64,000 nucleotides of DNA from Sphaerisporangium cinnabarinum (GCA_003052455.1 QAPD01000006.1:39992-103991); one strand, 5' to 3'; shown: positions 30,377 to 40,613, counted from the first letter of the stretch. The notes: generated by a model not told the origin, from the sequence alone. Translations and numbers: made by a program.

Positions 30377-31507
30377 TCAGGCGAGGGCGAGCGGCCGGGT
30401 CTCCTGGGCGGCGCCCGGCACCGGCTCGACGAGGCGTGCGAGGTCCGGGCCCGCGCTGTCGCGCCACCAGCCGAGGTTCCGCGCGTGGCGCGCGTAGACC
30501 GACGCGGGGTCGGCGCTGAGCGTCACGGCCGTCTCGGCGAGGAGGACGGCGTCGACGGTCTCGGGCGGGGTCGGGACGCCCGCGAGGACCCGCAGCGCGC
30601 CGCGGAAGCGCGGGCGGTGGTGCAGGCGATTGACGAGGTTGAGCGCGCCGAAGAGCAGCCCGGGGCGGACCCGGCAGACGAGCTCGTCGTCGCGGTGGAG
30701 CTGCGCGCGCAGGCGCTCCTCGTCGACGACGAGACCGCGCGCGACGGCCTCGCCGAGCATCCACAGCAGCGCGGTGTCCGAGAGGGCGCGCGCCCGCGCG
30801 CCGCCGCCGACGTCGCTGTGCCCGCCGGGGAACCAGACCTGCTTGACCCGGGACGCCATGGCCACGGGCACGTCCCACAGGCACGGCTCGAACGTGATGC
30901 GGCGGTCGTCGATGGCGAGCGCCTGGCGGGCGCACCGGACGTCGGTCGACAGACGCAGGTCGTGGAACCGGCTGCGGCGGCGTGACAGCCCGGGGACGCC
31001 GAGCGCACCCACCGTGTCGAACACCCCGAGGAACGCGACGGGCACGTGGTCGTGGCAGTACGCGGCGCGGAACGTGCGGGCACGCTCGGCCCGGCGGGCG
31101 GGGTCGCGGTCGCGGTAGACCTCCTCGGCCTCGCACAGGTGGTCGCGCGCGAGCGCGTCCTGGGTGAGCAGCCCGACGGTCGCGACCATGCCGACGACGC
31201 TGCGCGCCGTGTACGCGCCGCGGCTGAACCCGAAGACGTAGATCTCGTCGCCGGGCTCGTAGTTGAGCGCGAGGTGCCGGTACCCCGCGACGACGTTGCG
31301 CGTCAGGCCGTACCCGAACGCCCCGCCGAGGAGCCGGTCGACGAGGTAGCCCTGCGCCCCGACCCCCTCGACGGAGAACACCATCTGCTGGACGCCGTCC
31401 GGTCCGATGCCGGTGCGGACCGAGCGCGCGATCTTCTCGATGTTCGACACGCTCGCGTTCACCGGCGAGTTCCACGTGCCGTCGCAGCACAGCACCAGCC
31501 GCTTCAT
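30377..31507 (-). CDS. DUF2235 alpha/beta hydrolase (T6SS Tle1-like phospholipase fold)
   Basis: 376 aa. DUF2235 family: N-terminal KRLVLCCDGTWN, nucleophile motif GFSRGAYTAR with Ser95, and PGGHSDVGGG with the catalytic Asp. ATG 31507 follows GAGGAGGG. The family includes the Tle1 phospholipase effectors of type VI secretion, but actinobacteria lack T6SS and no secretion signal is present, so here it is probably a housekeeping lipase/esterase of unknown substrate. Separated by a small gap from the DsbA-like gene. Confidence 0.85.
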   Translation of the reverse strand: MKRLVLCCDGTWNSPVNASVSNIEKIARSVRTGIGPDGVQQMVFSVEGVGAQGYLVDRLLGGAFGYGLTRNVVAGYRHLALNYEPGDEIYVFGFSRGAYTARSVVGMVATVGLLTQDALARDHLCEAEEVYRDRDPARRAERARTFRAAYCHDHVPVAFLGVFDTVGALGVPGLSRRRSRFHDLRLSTDVRCARQALAIDDRRITFEPCLWDVPVAMASRVKQVWFPGGHSDVGGGARARALSDTALLWMLGEAVARGLVVDEERLRAQLHRDDELVCRVRPGLLFGALNLVNRLHHRPRFRGALRVLAGVPTPPETVDAVLLAETAVTLSADPASVYARHARNLGWWRDSAGPDLARLVEPVPGAAQETRPLALA

Positions 31508-31700
31508 GGTCCCTCCTCGATCCGCCCCCGGCGGCGCGTCGGGGACACCATCTGGGGAGGGTCGTCGCGCCCCGGCTGATGCACGGCGGCGCCCGCCGAC
31601 GCACGGACCGGTCGGGGTTCGTGAGCAAGCCGTGAGCGTGTCCGTGCGCACCCCCGGATCCGTCCGGGACGGTCGCCGTCGTGCCGTAGGTTCTGGCGGT

Positions 31701-32822
31701 GTGACCGCCACGAGCACCGCCCCGCCCGCCGGACCCGCGGACCACCCGCCGGGTGGTCGGGAGCGCCGGCACGCGCGCGAGCCGCGCCGGCACCGGGGCG
31801 CGTGGATCGCGGCCGTCGTGGCGCTCGTCCTCGTCCTCGGCGGGGGCGGCGGGGCGTTCGCCTGGTACCGGGACACGGAGTACGACGCGCTGGCCGACCG
31901 GACCGCGACCGCCGAGGACCTCCTCGCGGCGTCGGACGGGAAGGTCGCCGACCCGGCGGTCCGGGCCGCGCTGACGACCGAGGTGGACGACGCCCGCGCC
32001 CTGCTCACGGCGCCGTTCCTCGACCGGATGACCACGGGTACGGACGCGGCGGACCGGTCGCTCGTGTCGGCCTCGGACGCCGTGCACGCCTCGATGCTCG
32101 ACCACGCGCGCGACGAGGTGACCGCGGCGCGCGCGAGCCTCGCACCCGCCCGCGAGCTCGGCGAGAAGATCTACGCCGCGACGGAGGGCCTCGGCGCCGA
32201 CGAGGCGGTCCGGGCCCGGCTGCGCGACGCGCTGGACACCGCGGCCGCGGCCGACGACGCCGCGGAGGCGGGGCTCGCGGGCGACGACCTCGCGACGCTC
32301 GAGCAGGCGGTGCTCGACCTGGGCGCGGGCCTCGGGGTCGTGAGCACGTCGACGGAGGAGACGTCGGTCGCGCAGGACGCCGTCTCGTGCCCGGCGCCGG
32401 ACCAGGTGTGGGACCCCGACGGCGGCCGGGTGCCCGACTCCGCCCTCGCGCCGATCCCGTGGTCGCCCGGCGACCGGGTGCGCGCCGACGTGCTGGACGG
32501 GCTCGTCGCCCTCGACGCCGCGTACGTCGAGCGGTTCGGCGTGCACCTGACGATCAACTCCTCCTACCGGACGTTCGAGGAGCAGCAGGGCCTGTACGAC
32601 CCGTCGTCGCCCATCGCGGCGCCGCCCGGGTGCTCGAACCACGGGCTGGGGTTCGCCGTCGACCTGGGCGGCGGCGTCCAGGCGTTCGGCACCCCCCAGT
32701 ACGAGTGGCTCAAGCAGCACGCCGAGACCTACGGGTGGACGCACCCCGACTTCGCCGAGCCCGACGGGCGCGTGCCCGAGCCCTGGCACTGGGAGTCCGT
32801 GCTCGCCCGCGCGGACGACTGA
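31701..32822 (+). CDS. Membrane-anchored D-Ala-D-Ala carboxypeptidase, VanY/M15 family
   Basis: 373 aa. Basic, Pro-rich cytoplasmic N-terminus (~33 aa), one TM helix (WIAAVVALVLVLGGGGGAFAWY), an Ala-rich helical stalk (about 55-205) and a C-terminal M15B zinc peptidase domain: His314 and Asp321 in CSNHGLGFAVDLG, and Glu360/His363 in EPWHW. It trims D-Ala from peptidoglycan stems. GTG 31701 follows TAGGTT (31687-31692) by eight bases, with no SD, so probably leaderless. The gap 31508-31700 holds only this promoter. Confidence 0.85.
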   Translation: MTATSTAPPAGPADHPPGGRERRHAREPRRHRGAWIAAVVALVLVLGGGGGAFAWYRDTEYDALADRTATAEDLLAASDGKVADPAVRAALTTEVDDARALLTAPFLDRMTTGTDAADRSLVSASDAVHASMLDHARDEVTAARASLAPARELGEKIYAATEGLGADEAVRARLRDALDTAAAADDAAEAGLAGDDLATLEQAVLDLGAGLGVVSTSTEETSVAQDAVSCPAPDQVWDPDGGRVPDSALAPIPWSPGDRVRADVLDGLVALDAAYVERFGVHLTINSSYRTFEEQQGLYDPSSPIAAPPGCSNHGLGFAVDLGGGVQAFGTPQYEWLKQHAETYGWTHPDFAEPDGRVPEPWHWESVLARADD

Positions 32823-32868
32823 GCGCGGCGCCGTTCCGGGAAGGCCGAGGAGCGCCGGGCGCGAGTCC

Positions 32869-33150
32869 TCAGGAGGCGTGCGCCCGCTCGACGTCGACGT
32901 GCGTGACGTCGCCCGGCGTCGGGCCGTCCCGCAGCCAGGCCACGAGGCGGTCGACGGCGTCCGGCGCCCCGGACGCGACGACCTCGACGGTCCCGTCGGG
33001 CCGGTTGGTCGCCGTGCCGTCGAGGCCGAGGACGGCGAGCCGCTCGCGCGTCGCCCAGCGGAAGCCGACGCCCTGCACGCGCCCGTGCACGAGCGCCCGC
33101 ACCGCGGCGTCCGCGGCGCCGGGTGCCGTGCCCTCGCCCGGGCGCGTCAC
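32869..33150 (-). CDS. acyP: Acylphosphatase
   Basis: 93 aa. Catalytic Arg31 (GRVQGVGFRWATRE) and Asn49 (ATNRPDGTVEVVASG) match the family. Hydrolyses acyl phosphates such as carbamoyl phosphate. GTG 33150 overlaps the stop of the DUF1918 gene (GTGA), so the two are coupled. Converges on the VanY-like gene. Confidence 0.9.
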   Translation of the reverse strand: MTRPGEGTAPGAADAAVRALVHGRVQGVGFRWATRERLAVLGLDGTATNRPDGTVEVVASGAPDAVDRLVAWLRDGPTPGDVTHVDVERAHAS

Positions 33151-33623
33151 TGGTGCACGTGCGCCGGGGCGCCCGTCGACGACGCGATGTCCGACTCGGC
33201 GTCGTCCAGCAGCCGGTCCGCGAGCCGGCGCAGCGCCCGCCCGACGGCGATCTCGTCGCCGATGAGCGGGACGTCGCGGTCGTGCGGGTCGCGCCTCGCC
33301 CGCCCGACGGTCCGCACGTGCTCAGGCGTCTCCGCGACGAGGACCGCCTCCGCCGTGGTCCGGCCCTCCGACTCGACGACGCTCACCTGCACGCGCCACA
33401 CCTTCGTGGTGTCCGTGCCGTCGCCACTCTCCGCCCCCGGGACGTGCTCGACGTAGCTGTCCGACCCCGGGTAGACGAGCGTCCGCTCGCCCGTGTCGGC
33501 CCACTCGACGAGGTACGGCGGCGAGCCGTCCTCGTGCCGCAGCTCGACCACGACCCCGTCGCGCACCGCCCCGCCGACGACGCCCGAGGCGGTCACGATC
33601 CTGTCCCCGACCGATGCCCTCAT
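33147..33623 (-). CDS. DUF1918-domain protein with C-terminal dsRBD-like (DUF1876) segment
   Basis: 158 aa. N-terminal SH3-like DUF1918 (MRASVGDRIV, GVVVELRHEDGSPPYLVEW, PGSDSYVEH), as in small actinobacterial proteins of unknown role, joined to a DUF1876-like segment (VQVSVVESEGRTTAEAVL, IGDEIAVGRALRRLADRLLDD). The fusion of these two short domains is recurrent in actinobacteria. ATG 33623 has GAGGAGG. Coupled to acyP. Confidence 0.75.
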   Translation of the reverse strand: MRASVGDRIVTASGVVGGAVRDGVVVELRHEDGSPPYLVEWADTGERTLVYPGSDSYVEHVPGAESGDGTDTTKVWRVQVSVVESEGRTTAEAVLVAETPEHVRTVGRARRDPHDRDVPLIGDEIAVGRALRRLADRLLDDAESDIASSTGAPAHVHQ

Positions 33624-33699
33624 GGCTCCTCCTCGTGCCGCACCGCTCTTCCATCATGCGACCGTGGTCCGTGCCCTGCACCCCCGGTGCGCGGCGACG

Positions 33700-35694
33700 T
33701 CACGCCCCGAGCTGGTCCCGCAGCGCCGCGGGGTCGTGCACGGGGAGCCGGCACACGAAGTCCGCGCACAGGTAGGCGCCCGGCCCGCGGTCGGCGAGCA
33801 GACCGACGCCGTCGGCGGCGAGGGCCGCGGCGTCGCCGGGCGTCGCGGCGAGCAGCAGCCCGCCCGGGTGGTACCAGTCGCGCGCGGCGGCGAGGAACCC
33901 CTCGCGCCGGTCGGCGTCGGCGACGATCACGAGCTGGTGGGGCGGCTCCGCGAGCCCGACGGCGACGCGCAGCACGCCCGCCGCGCCGAGCGGGTGCTCG
34001 CTCGCCGAGGCGGACGCGGCGACGTGCGCGAGCGCGGCGTCCCGGTAGCGCGGCTCGCCCGTCGCGAGGTGCGCGAGCAGCGCGGCCCGGGCGGCCGCCG
34101 TCGTGCCCGAGGGCACCGCGCCCTCCGACGGGTCCGCCGCCGCTCCGGCGGCCAGCCCGAGCTCGGTGAGCACCGGGTCCGTGCCCTGCGGGGGCGTGAG
34201 GTCGCCGTCCGGGCCGACGGTCGCGTCGACGAGGCGCAGGCCCTCGCGCACGTACCGCACCTCCCCGGTGAGTCCCCCGAGCACGAGGAGCGCCGCCGCG
34301 AACGCGCCGTGGTCCTCCAGCGTCGCGACGGCGTCCGAGACGACGCCGCCCTCCGACGCCCGCACGAGCGACCCGTCGGCCCGGACGTGCGTCGCGAGCA
34401 GCCGGTCGGCGGCCGCGCGCGCGGCGTCCGTGAGGTCGGGCAGCGCCAGATGGTGCCCGGCGCGCGCGAGCGCCTCGATCGCGAGCCCGTTCCACCCCGT
34501 GAGCACCTTCGTGTCGAGCGGGGGCGGCTCGTGGTGCGCTCGCTCGCCCGGCGGGAGCAGGTAGTACCCGCCCTCGACGCGCTCGCCGTCCACGACGGAC
34601 TCCGAGTCCTGCGCGCTCGCGAACGCGCCGTCGGCCAGGCGCAGCACGCGCAGGAGGAAGCGCCCGACGTCGCCCGCCACCTCGGCGGTCGCCTCGCCCG
34701 GGTCCGGCGTGCCGGGCGCCTCGGCGGGCGTGCGCAGCGGTCCGTCCACGGGTCCGGTGCGGCGCAGCACGGCGAGCGTCGCCGCCGCCGAGAGCAGCTG
34801 GGCGTTGTCGTAGAGCATCCGCTCGTAGTGCGGCTCCGACCAGTCGGGCCGGGTCGCGTACCGGAAGAACCCGCCGTCGACGTCGCGCAGCGGGCTCGCC
34901 GCCATCGCGTCGATCGTGCGCCCCGCGAGGACGAGCGCGCGCCGCGCGACCTCCGGGTCCACGACGGACGACGCGGCGACGTCGAGCAGGAGCTCGAGCG
35001 CCGGGGCGACGGGGAACTTGGGCGCGCCGCCGAAGCCCCCGTGCACGCGGTCCTCCGCCGCCTCCAGCCGGTCGACGACCCGCCGGGCGTGCTCGGCCGG
35101 GTCGGCCACGAGCCCGCCGTCGGCGGCGGCGGACGTCCCCGAGCCGTCGACCGCCGTGGCGGCCGCGCGGGGCACGCCCGTCCGGCGGCCCGCCGCCGCG
35201 TCGCGCAGCGCGGCGCGGATCGCGTCCCCGGTCTCGACCGCCTGGTCGCGCCGCTGCTCCCAGGCCTGCGCGACGGCGTCGAGCACGTCCCGGAACGCGG
35301 GTCGCCCGGCGACGGGGACGGGCGGCCAGTACGTGCCCGCGTAGAACGGCGCGCCGTCGGGCGTCGTGAACACCGTGAGCGGCCAGCCCAGGTCCGGGGT
35401 GAACGCGCTCGCCGCGGCGAGGAGGCTCGCGTCGACGTCGGGGTGCTCCTCGCGGTCGACCTTCACCGCGACGAACCCGCGCGCGAGGAGCGCTCCGACG
35501 TCCGGGTCCGAGAAGCTCTCGCGCGCCATGACGTGGCACCAGTGGCACGTGGCGTACCCCACCGACACCATGACCGGCACGTCCCGGCGGCGCGCCTCCG
35601 CGAACGCCTCGGCGCTCCACGGGTACCAGTCGACCGGGTTGCCGGCGTGCTGGCGCAGGTACGGGCTCACGGCGGCGGCGAGGCGGTTGACCAT
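33700..35694 (-). CDS. DUF255 thioredoxin-domain protein (YyaL/SSP411-like)
   Basis: 664 aa. N-terminal thioredoxin-like DUF255 (about 1-165): [31 protein letters not shown] with Cys50 and Cys53, [14 protein letters not shown]. The C-terminal two thirds form an (alpha/alpha)6 glycosidase-like barrel ([53 protein letters not shown]). The family is nearly universal but biochemically undefined. ATG 35694 has GGGAGG upstream. Divergent from the Ser/Thr kinase. Confidence 0.85.
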   Translation of the reverse strand: MVNRLAAAVSPYLRQHAGNPVDWYPWSAEAFAEARRRDVPVMVSVGYATCHWCHVMARESFSDPDVGALLARGFVAVKVDREEHPDVDASLLAAASAFTPDLGWPLTVFTTPDGAPFYAGTYWPPVPVAGRPAFRDVLDAVAQAWEQRRDQAVETGDAIRAALRDAAAGRRTGVPRAAATAVDGSGTSAAADGGLVADPAEHARRVVDRLEAAEDRVHGGFGGAPKFPVAPALELLLDVAASSVVDPEVARRALVLAGRTIDAMAASPLRDVDGGFFRYATRPDWSEPHYERMLYDNAQLLSAAATLAVLRRTGPVDGPLRTPAEAPGTPDPGEATAEVAGDVGRFLLRVLRLADGAFASAQDSESVVDGERVEGGYYLLPPGERAHHEPPPLDTKVLTGWNGLAIEALARAGHHLALPDLTDAARAAADRLLATHVRADGSLVRASEGGVVSDAVATLEDHGAFAAALLVLGGLTGEVRYVREGLRLVDATVGPDGDLTPPQGTDPVLTELGLAAGAAADPSEGAVPSGTTAAARAALLAHLATGEPRYRDAALAHVAASASASEHPLGAAGVLRVAVGLAEPPHQLVIVADADRREGFLAAARDWYHPGGLLLAATPGDAAALAADGVGLLADRGPGAYLCADFVCRLPVHDPAALRDQLGA

Positions 35695-35776
35695 GACGTC
35701 CAGCCTCCCAGGTCGACGCGACGCTCGCGGCCCGGGCCGTCGGAGTCGTCTGCTCCGGCCAGGAGCGGCGCGCTTG

Positions 35777-35792
35777 TAACGTTGCGCCCATG
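35777..35792 (+). promoter_or_regulatory. -10 TAACGT and out-of-frame leaderless ATG before the kinase gene
   Basis: TAACGT (35777-35782) is followed seven bases later by ATG 35790, the usual leaderless layout here. That ATG opens an 18-codon frame ending at TGA 35844-35846, not the kinase frame, which starts at GTG 35819. One extra C in the C5 run at about 35808-35812 would join them. Confidence 0.5.
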
Positions 35793-35818
35793 CCCGGCCC
35801 CGAGCAGTCCCCCTCGCG

Positions 35819-38056
35819 GTGGCGACCGACGACGACACCCGCCTGACCACGCGGGCCCGCGCCGACCACGCCGGGCCGACGTCCGCCGCGCGCGAGGTCT
35901 CCGTCCGACGTGCTGCCGCACCGGAGGCCGGGCCGGGCCCCGCGCCCCTGCCCCGCCGGCCCGTCCGCCAGGTGCCGGCGAGCGGTGACCGCAAGGGCCC
36001 GTTCACCCTCGCCGACGTGCTCGGGCACGGCGGGTTCGCGCACGTCTACCGCGCGACGGACGCGGACGGCGCGGAGGTCGCCGTGAAGGTGCTCACGGGT
36101 CTCCAGGAGGGTTCCCGCGAGCGCTTCACGCAGGAGGCGAGGCTGCTGCAGGCCGTGGGCGGGCGCGGCTTCCCCGCGTTCGTGCGCTCGGGCCTGGACG
36201 ACGACCAGCCGTGGTTCGCCATGGAGCTGGTCCCCGGCGCCACGCTGCGCGAGCAGGTCCGCGCGTCGGGCCCGCTGGACGGACGGCAGGCGCTGCGGCT
36301 GGCGTCGCACGTCGCGGAGGCCCTGCTCGTGCTGCAGGAGCAGCACTGCGTGCACCGCGACCTGAAGCCCGCCAACATCATGGTCGACGGCGACCGGGCG
36401 GTCCTCATCGACCTCGGCATCGCCAAGCTGTTCGACACGGCGACGTCCACCCAGCCGGTCGGGACGCTCGCGTACATGGCGCCGGAGCTGTTCGCCCGCC
36501 GCGTGCACCCCCGGTCGGACGTGTACGCGCTCGGTCTGCTCCTGATCTTCGCCACCACGGGAGTCGTGCCGGCGGACCTCAACTTCCTCGGCCGCGACCT
36601 CGAGGCCGACGACCTCGTGCGGGAGGTCCCGGACGACCTGGTCGGGGTGCCGGCCGGGACGGAACCGGCCCCGTCCCCCGCCGAGCTGCCCGAGATCGAC
36701 CCCCACCTGCAGGACCTGATCCTGTCGATGACCCGCTACCAGCCGAACCACCGCCCCGCGCTCGAGAGCGTCGTCGCGGTGCTGCGCGCCCGGCTCGCCG
36801 GTGAGGCCGCCGACGACACCCTGCTCGTCACGTCACGGATCGTGGCCGACGGCGCCACCGCGGCCGAGCGCGCACTGGGCCCGGTCGCCGGGCTGGCCGC
36901 CGCCACCGGCCCACCCGTCCGGACCGAGCGGGCGGCGCAGGTCCCGTCGGTCGGCAGGGCGGCCGACGCGGCCCGCGTCCGGGAGCCGTGGCACGCCCTG
37001 GTCTACGACGCGACGCTGATGAGCGTGCTGGCCGAGGTGCACGGCGACGGGTTCGACGGCGCGGCCGCCGAGGTCATCGCCGACCACGTCGCGAGCATCG
37101 GCGCCCACGTGGCCGACGGCCGGACCCCGGCGGAGCTCAAGGACTGGCTCTGGCAGGCGATGCGGTGGCAGGCCGCGGCACCGCCCGCGGGGCACGCCGA
37201 CACCCTGCGCGGGTGGCGCGAGTACCGCCGCCCGACGCCCCCGATGCTGCTCGTGCCAGGCTCCGGCGCCGAGCCCGCGGCCCGGGCCGCGCGGGCGCGG
37301 GCGGACGGCCCCGTCCCCGTGCCGGCGTCCGCCTCCCCGGACCCGCGTCCCTGGCCGGTGCCCGTGCAGCGCGTCTCCACGCTGGGCCGCGGTCCGTCGG
37401 CGCTGCCCCGGCCGGAGCCGGTCCCGCCCGCTGTCGGGCGGACCCGCGTCATGGACTCCCCCGACCTCGTCGCCACGCAGGTCGGCCGGCCGGTCCCGCC
37501 GTCGGTCCCGCCGCGCCGGAGCCCCGTCCAGCACCTCGACCCGACGCCGTCGTCGCCCTCCGCGCGTCCGGGGTCCGCCCGGCCACGGATCGCCGGCGCG
37601 GCGGTCACGAGCACCCCGGCCCCGCGCGCCGCCGGCCCGTCCGCGGCCACGACGGCGCCGCACGAGGAGGCGGCCCCGGCGTCCGCCACGCGGTCCGCAC
37701 GGCCCGTCCGACCTGCCGCGTCGTCGTCCCGGGACCGCTCCCGGGTCGGCGGCGCGCTCCTGCGGGCTCTTCCGCGCGTCCTCGCGGTCCTGGCGGTCCT
37801 GCGCACGCTGTGGCTCGTGCCCGACGGCGCGGCCCGCCAGAGCCAACCGTTCGTCCCCCTGCCGCCCCAGCTCCTGGAGACCCTGCGCGTCTCGGTCGAC
37901 CTGGCCCCGCTCGTCGACGGTCCCGTGCTCGCCCTGGCGGCGCTCGCGGTGGCCGTGGTGCTGCGTGTCACCGGGCAGCGCACGTGGACGTGGCCGTACG
38001 TCCTCGTCGCCTGCGCGTCGGTCGCTGCCACGGTCGTGCTCGTGCTGCGAGGCTGA
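35819..38056 (+). CDS. Membrane-anchored Ser/Thr protein kinase (PknB-like)
   Basis: 745 aa from GTG 35819. Hanks-type kinase domain about 61-330: glycine loop GHGGFAHV (69-76), Lys90, Glu106, catalytic HRDLKPAN with Asp181, and DLG (Asp198) instead of DFG, then [10 protein letters not shown] Pro/Ser/Arg-rich juxtamembrane linker (about 420-640) follows, then three hydrophobic segments at the C-terminus (about 645-745). No PASTA repeats, so it senses something other than muropeptides. The 5' end is uncertain: see the upstream ATG. Alone, without a cognate phosphatase gene nearby. Confidence 0.85.
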   Translation: MATDDDTRLTTRARADHAGPTSAAREVSVRRAAAPEAGPGPAPLPRRPVRQVPASGDRKGPFTLADVLGHGGFAHVYRATDADGAEVAVKVLTGLQEGSRERFTQEARLLQAVGGRGFPAFVRSGLDDDQPWFAMELVPGATLREQVRASGPLDGRQALRLASHVAEALLVLQEQHCVHRDLKPANIMVDGDRAVLIDLGIAKLFDTATSTQPVGTLAYMAPELFARRVHPRSDVYALGLLLIFATTGVVPADLNFLGRDLEADDLVREVPDDLVGVPAGTEPAPSPAELPEIDPHLQDLILSMTRYQPNHRPALESVVAVLRARLAGEAADDTLLVTSRIVADGATAAERALGPVAGLAAATGPPVRTERAAQVPSVGRAADAARVREPWHALVYDATLMSVLAEVHGDGFDGAAAEVIADHVASIGAHVADGRTPAELKDWLWQAMRWQAAAPPAGHADTLRGWREYRRPTPPMLLVPGSGAEPAARAARARADGPVPVPASASPDPRPWPVPVQRVSTLGRGPSALPRPEPVPPAVGRTRVMDSPDLVATQVGRPVPPSVPPRRSPVQHLDPTPSSPSARPGSARPRIAGAAVTSTPAPRAAGPSAATTAPHEEAAPASATRSARPVRPAASSSRDRSRVGGALLRALPRVLAVLAVLRTLWLVPDGAARQSQPFVPLPPQLLETLRVSVDLAPLVDGPVLALAALAVAVVLRVTGQRTWTWPYVLVACASVAATVVLVLRG

Positions 38057-38075
38057 CCGGGGTCCGGGCCGGCCC

Positions 38076-38099
38076 GGGCGGCGCCGCGCGGTGCCGCCC
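38076..38099. terminator. Terminator hairpin between kinase and hemerythrin genes
   Basis: GGGCGGCGCC-N4-GGTGCCGCCC: 10-bp arms with one G-T pair, 20 bp after the kinase stop and 25 bp from the hemerythrin stop on the other strand. Suited to terminate both convergent genes. Confidence 0.6.
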
Positions 38100-38124
38100 C
38101 ACCGCGATCTCGGAGCGCGTGGGC

Positions 38125-38607
38125 TCAGAGCGGCCCGAGCACGTCGTCGCGCGGCGCCCTCAGGTCGAGCGCCGCGAGGACGCCCCCGAGCGCGCGCTCC
38201 TCGTACCGGAAGTGCGACTCCATGATCGCGCCCACCCCGTCCAGGTGACGCACGACGGCGTCCCGCGACGCGACGCGGTCCGTCGCCCGGTCGAGCGCGT
38301 GCTCGAGGTCGGCGACGAGGTACGCGATCATCCCGTGGTCCTGGCGCAGACGCCGCAGGACGTCGGCGAGGTCGGGGTGACGCCGCTCGAGCTCGGGGAA
38401 GAGCACCGCGTCCTCGGCGGTGTGGTGCCGGGTCAGCGCGGTGCAGAAGCCCCGGCAGTACACCAGCAGGTCGGCGACCGGATCGGCCGGGTCCGGGTCG
38501 TCGTGGGCCGTGTCCCGTACCAGCTCCAGCGCGCGTCGCAGCCGGCCGTGCACCGCCTGCATCTCGTCGTACCAGGCCTCGAGCCTGGCCTTCTCGCCCT
38601 CACCCAC
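38125..38607 (-). CDS. Hemerythrin HHE-domain protein
   Basis: 160 aa four-helix di-iron protein. Ligand pattern: AVHGRL, LTRHHTAEDAVLFPELE, DHGMIAYL and ESHFRYEE. The HHTAEDAVLFPELE block is typical of actinobacterial HHE proteins implicated in oxygen, NO or oxidative stress handling. GTG 38607 has no good SD. The ligand set appears complete. Confidence 0.85.
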   Translation of the reverse strand: MGEGEKARLEAWYDEMQAVHGRLRRALELVRDTAHDDPDPADPVADLLVYCRGFCTALTRHHTAEDAVLFPELERRHPDLADVLRRLRQDHGMIAYLVADLEHALDRATDRVASRDAVVRHLDGVGAIMESHFRYEERALGGVLAALDLRAPRDDVLGPL

Positions 38608-38834
38608 CGGTGAGGAACGAGGAAAGGGTCCGTGACGTCACGGCTCCCCCTTCCGGGTTCGGCGCCTCCATGCCTGACGCGGTCCGCCACCGGCACGCGA
38701 CGCTGGGCGCGAACCTACCAGCAGGATCGCCGGGTCGTCCTGCGTCGCGCCGTCGGACGAGAACGACCTCACGCGCCGTCGAGCACGACGTCGCCGTCGT
38801 CCCGGGCGCCAGGACGACGGCAGCCTCGTGCTGG

Positions 38835-38884
38835 GCGCGGTCCCGAGGGCGCGGTCCCGAGGGCGCGGTCCCGAGGGCGCGGTC
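38835..38884. repeat. 14-bp tandem repeat, 3.6 copies
   Basis: GCGCGGTCCCGAGG occurs three times without change (38835-38876), followed by an 8-nt partial copy that runs into the stop codon of the ABC ATPase gene (38883-38885). The rest of the 275-bp gap 38608-38882 shows no gene. Confidence 0.9.
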
Positions 38885-39680
38885 AGGCGTGCAGACGGCG
38901 CAGGAACGCGCGGGTCCGCTCGCGCTGCGGGTCGCCGAGCACCTGCTCGGGCGTGCCGCGCTCGTGGACGCGGCCCTCGTGGAGGAAGCAGACCTCGTCG
39001 GCGACGCGGCGCGCGAACCCCATCTCGTGCGTCGCGACGAGCATCGTGCGGCCCTCCGCGCGCAGCTCGGCGAGCAGGTCGAGCACCTCGCCCACGAGCT
39101 CGGGGTCGAGCGCGGACGTCACCTCGTCGAGCAGGAGCAGCTCGGGACCGTTGACGAGGGCGCGCGCGATCGCCGCGCGCTGCTGCTCGCCGCCCGAGAG
39201 CTGGTCGGGATAGGACGTCACCTTGTGCCCGAGCCCGACGCGGCCCAGCATCTCGACCGCCGCCGCCTCCGCCTCGTCGCGCGAGCGCCGGTGCACGAGC
39301 CGGGGAGCGAGGGTCACGTTGTCGAGCACCGTGAGGTGCGGGAAGAGGTTGTACGCCTGGAAGACCATGCCCATGCGGGCGCGGACCCGGTTGGCGTCGA
39401 GGCGCGGGTCGGCGACGTCCTCGCCGTCGAGCAGGATCTGGCCGTCGTCGACCTCGTCGAGCAGGTTGACGACCCGCAGCAGCGTCGACTTGCCCGAGCC
39501 GGACGACCCGACGAGCACGACGCACCGGTGCGCGTCGACGTCGAGGTCGATGCCGTCGAGCACGACCCGCCGCCCGCCCGGGGCGCCCGTGGCCGGGTAC
39601 GTCTTGCGCACGCCCCGCAGGGACAGCAGATGACGCCCGTCCCGGGGGCTCGTGCCGGTCGGCGTCGCCGAGGCGCTCAT
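38883..39680 (-). CDS. Polar amino-acid ABC transporter ATPase (GlnQ/HisP-like)
   Basis: 265 aa. Walker A VGSSGSGKST, Q-loop AYNLFPHLTVLDNV, signature LSGGEQQRAAIARAL, Walker B LLLLDEVTSALDP and the switch His in ATHEMGFA. Its ATG overlaps the permease stop (ATGA). Last gene of a three-gene importer (binding lipoprotein, permease, ATPase). Confidence 0.9.
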   Translation of the reverse strand: MSASATPTGTSPRDGRHLLSLRGVRKTYPATGAPGGRRVVLDGIDLDVDAHRCVVLVGSSGSGKSTLLRVVNLLDEVDDGQILLDGEDVADPRLDANRVRARMGMVFQAYNLFPHLTVLDNVTLAPRLVHRRSRDEAEAAAVEMLGRVGLGHKVTSYPDQLSGGEQQRAAIARALVNGPELLLLDEVTSALDPELVGEVLDLLAELRAEGRTMLVATHEMGFARRVADEVCFLHEGRVHERGTPEQVLGDPQRERTRAFLRRLHA

Positions 39681-40606
39681 CGGATGTCCCCCGCCCCGCT
39701 CACCGTCGCGAGCGACCGGCCCCAGCCGCGACGCGCCTGGTACGCGTCGACCGCGCGCGTCAGCGGGAACGACACGAGGAAGAACAGGATCCCCGCGACG
39801 ACGTAGGGCGTGAAGTTGTAGCTGCCCGTCGTCGCGATCTGCGCGGCGCGGATCGCGTCGACGGCGCCGAGGACGGAGATGAGGCCCGAGTCCTTCTGCA
39901 GCGAGACGAGGTTGTTCGCGAGCGGCGCGGTGACGTTCCGCACCGCCTGGGGCAGCACGACCCGGCGCGTCGTCTGGGCCCGCGTGAGCCCGAGCGAGCG
40001 TGCCGCCGCGACCTGCGACGGGTGCACCGACTCGATCCCCGCCCGGAACACCTCCGCGAGGTACGCGGTGTACGTGAGGACGATCGCGAGCGCGCCGAGG
40101 AACGCGCCCGACGTCGGCAACCACTCCAGCCGCAGCGCCGGCAGCCCGAACCCGACGAGCAGCAGCACGAGCAGGAGCGGCACGCCGCGGAACAGGTCGA
40201 CGTACACCGTCGCGAAGGCCCGCAGCGGGAACAGCGCCGGGATGCGGCTCGTTCGCGCGACCGCGAGGCCGAGGCCGAGCACCGTCCCGACGACGCCCGC
40301 GACGACCCACACGCGCAGGTTGAGCCACAGGCCCTCGAGGATCGCGGGCAGCGACTCCCACGCCATCGCCGGGTCGAAGAACGCGGTCCGCGCCCGCTCC
40401 CAGCCCGGCGCGTTGACGACGACGAGCACGACCGCCGCGACGACGAGCACCGTGCTCACGAGCGCGACGAGGAGCGAGCGACGCCGCTGCGCGCGCCGGA
40501 ACGCGGCGCGGTCGAGCGCGAGCGGCGACGGCGACCACGCGGCAGCCGGGACGGCGTCGGGCGACCCGGCGCGCCCGGGCGGGCGCGCGTCGTCGGGCAC
40601 GGTCAT
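39677..40606 (-). CDS. Polar amino-acid ABC transporter permease
   Basis: 309 aa. HisM/GlnP-type permease with a long ~40-residue cytoplasmic N-terminus, a first TM (LLVALVSTVLVVAAVVLVVV), then the transport domain with four to five TMs (NLRVWVVAGVVGTVLGLGLAV, LFRGVPLLLVLLLVGFGLP, YTAYLAEVFRAGIESV). The EAA loop reads QVAAARSLGLTRAQTTRRVV. ATG 40606, 7 bp after the lipoprotein stop. No second permease, so it probably works as a homodimer. Confidence 0.9.
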   Translation of the reverse strand: MTVPDDARPPGRAGSPDAVPAAAWSPSPLALDRAAFRRAQRRRSLLVALVSTVLVVAAVVLVVVNAPGWERARTAFFDPAMAWESLPAILEGLWLNLRVWVVAGVVGTVLGLGLAVARTSRIPALFPLRAFATVYVDLFRGVPLLLVLLLVGFGLPALRLEWLPTSGAFLGALAIVLTYTAYLAEVFRAGIESVHPSQVAAARSLGLTRAQTTRRVVLPQAVRNVTAPLANNLVSLQKDSGLISVLGAVDAIRAAQIATTGSYNFTPYVVAGILFFLVSFPLTRAVDAYQARRGWGRSLATVSGAGDIR

Positions 40607-40613
40607 GGCCGGG

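Noticed and set aside
30377..31507. Type VI secretion effector (Tle1)
   Set aside because: The family matches, but no VgrG, PAAR, immunity gene or secretion apparatus is present and actinobacteria lack T6SS.
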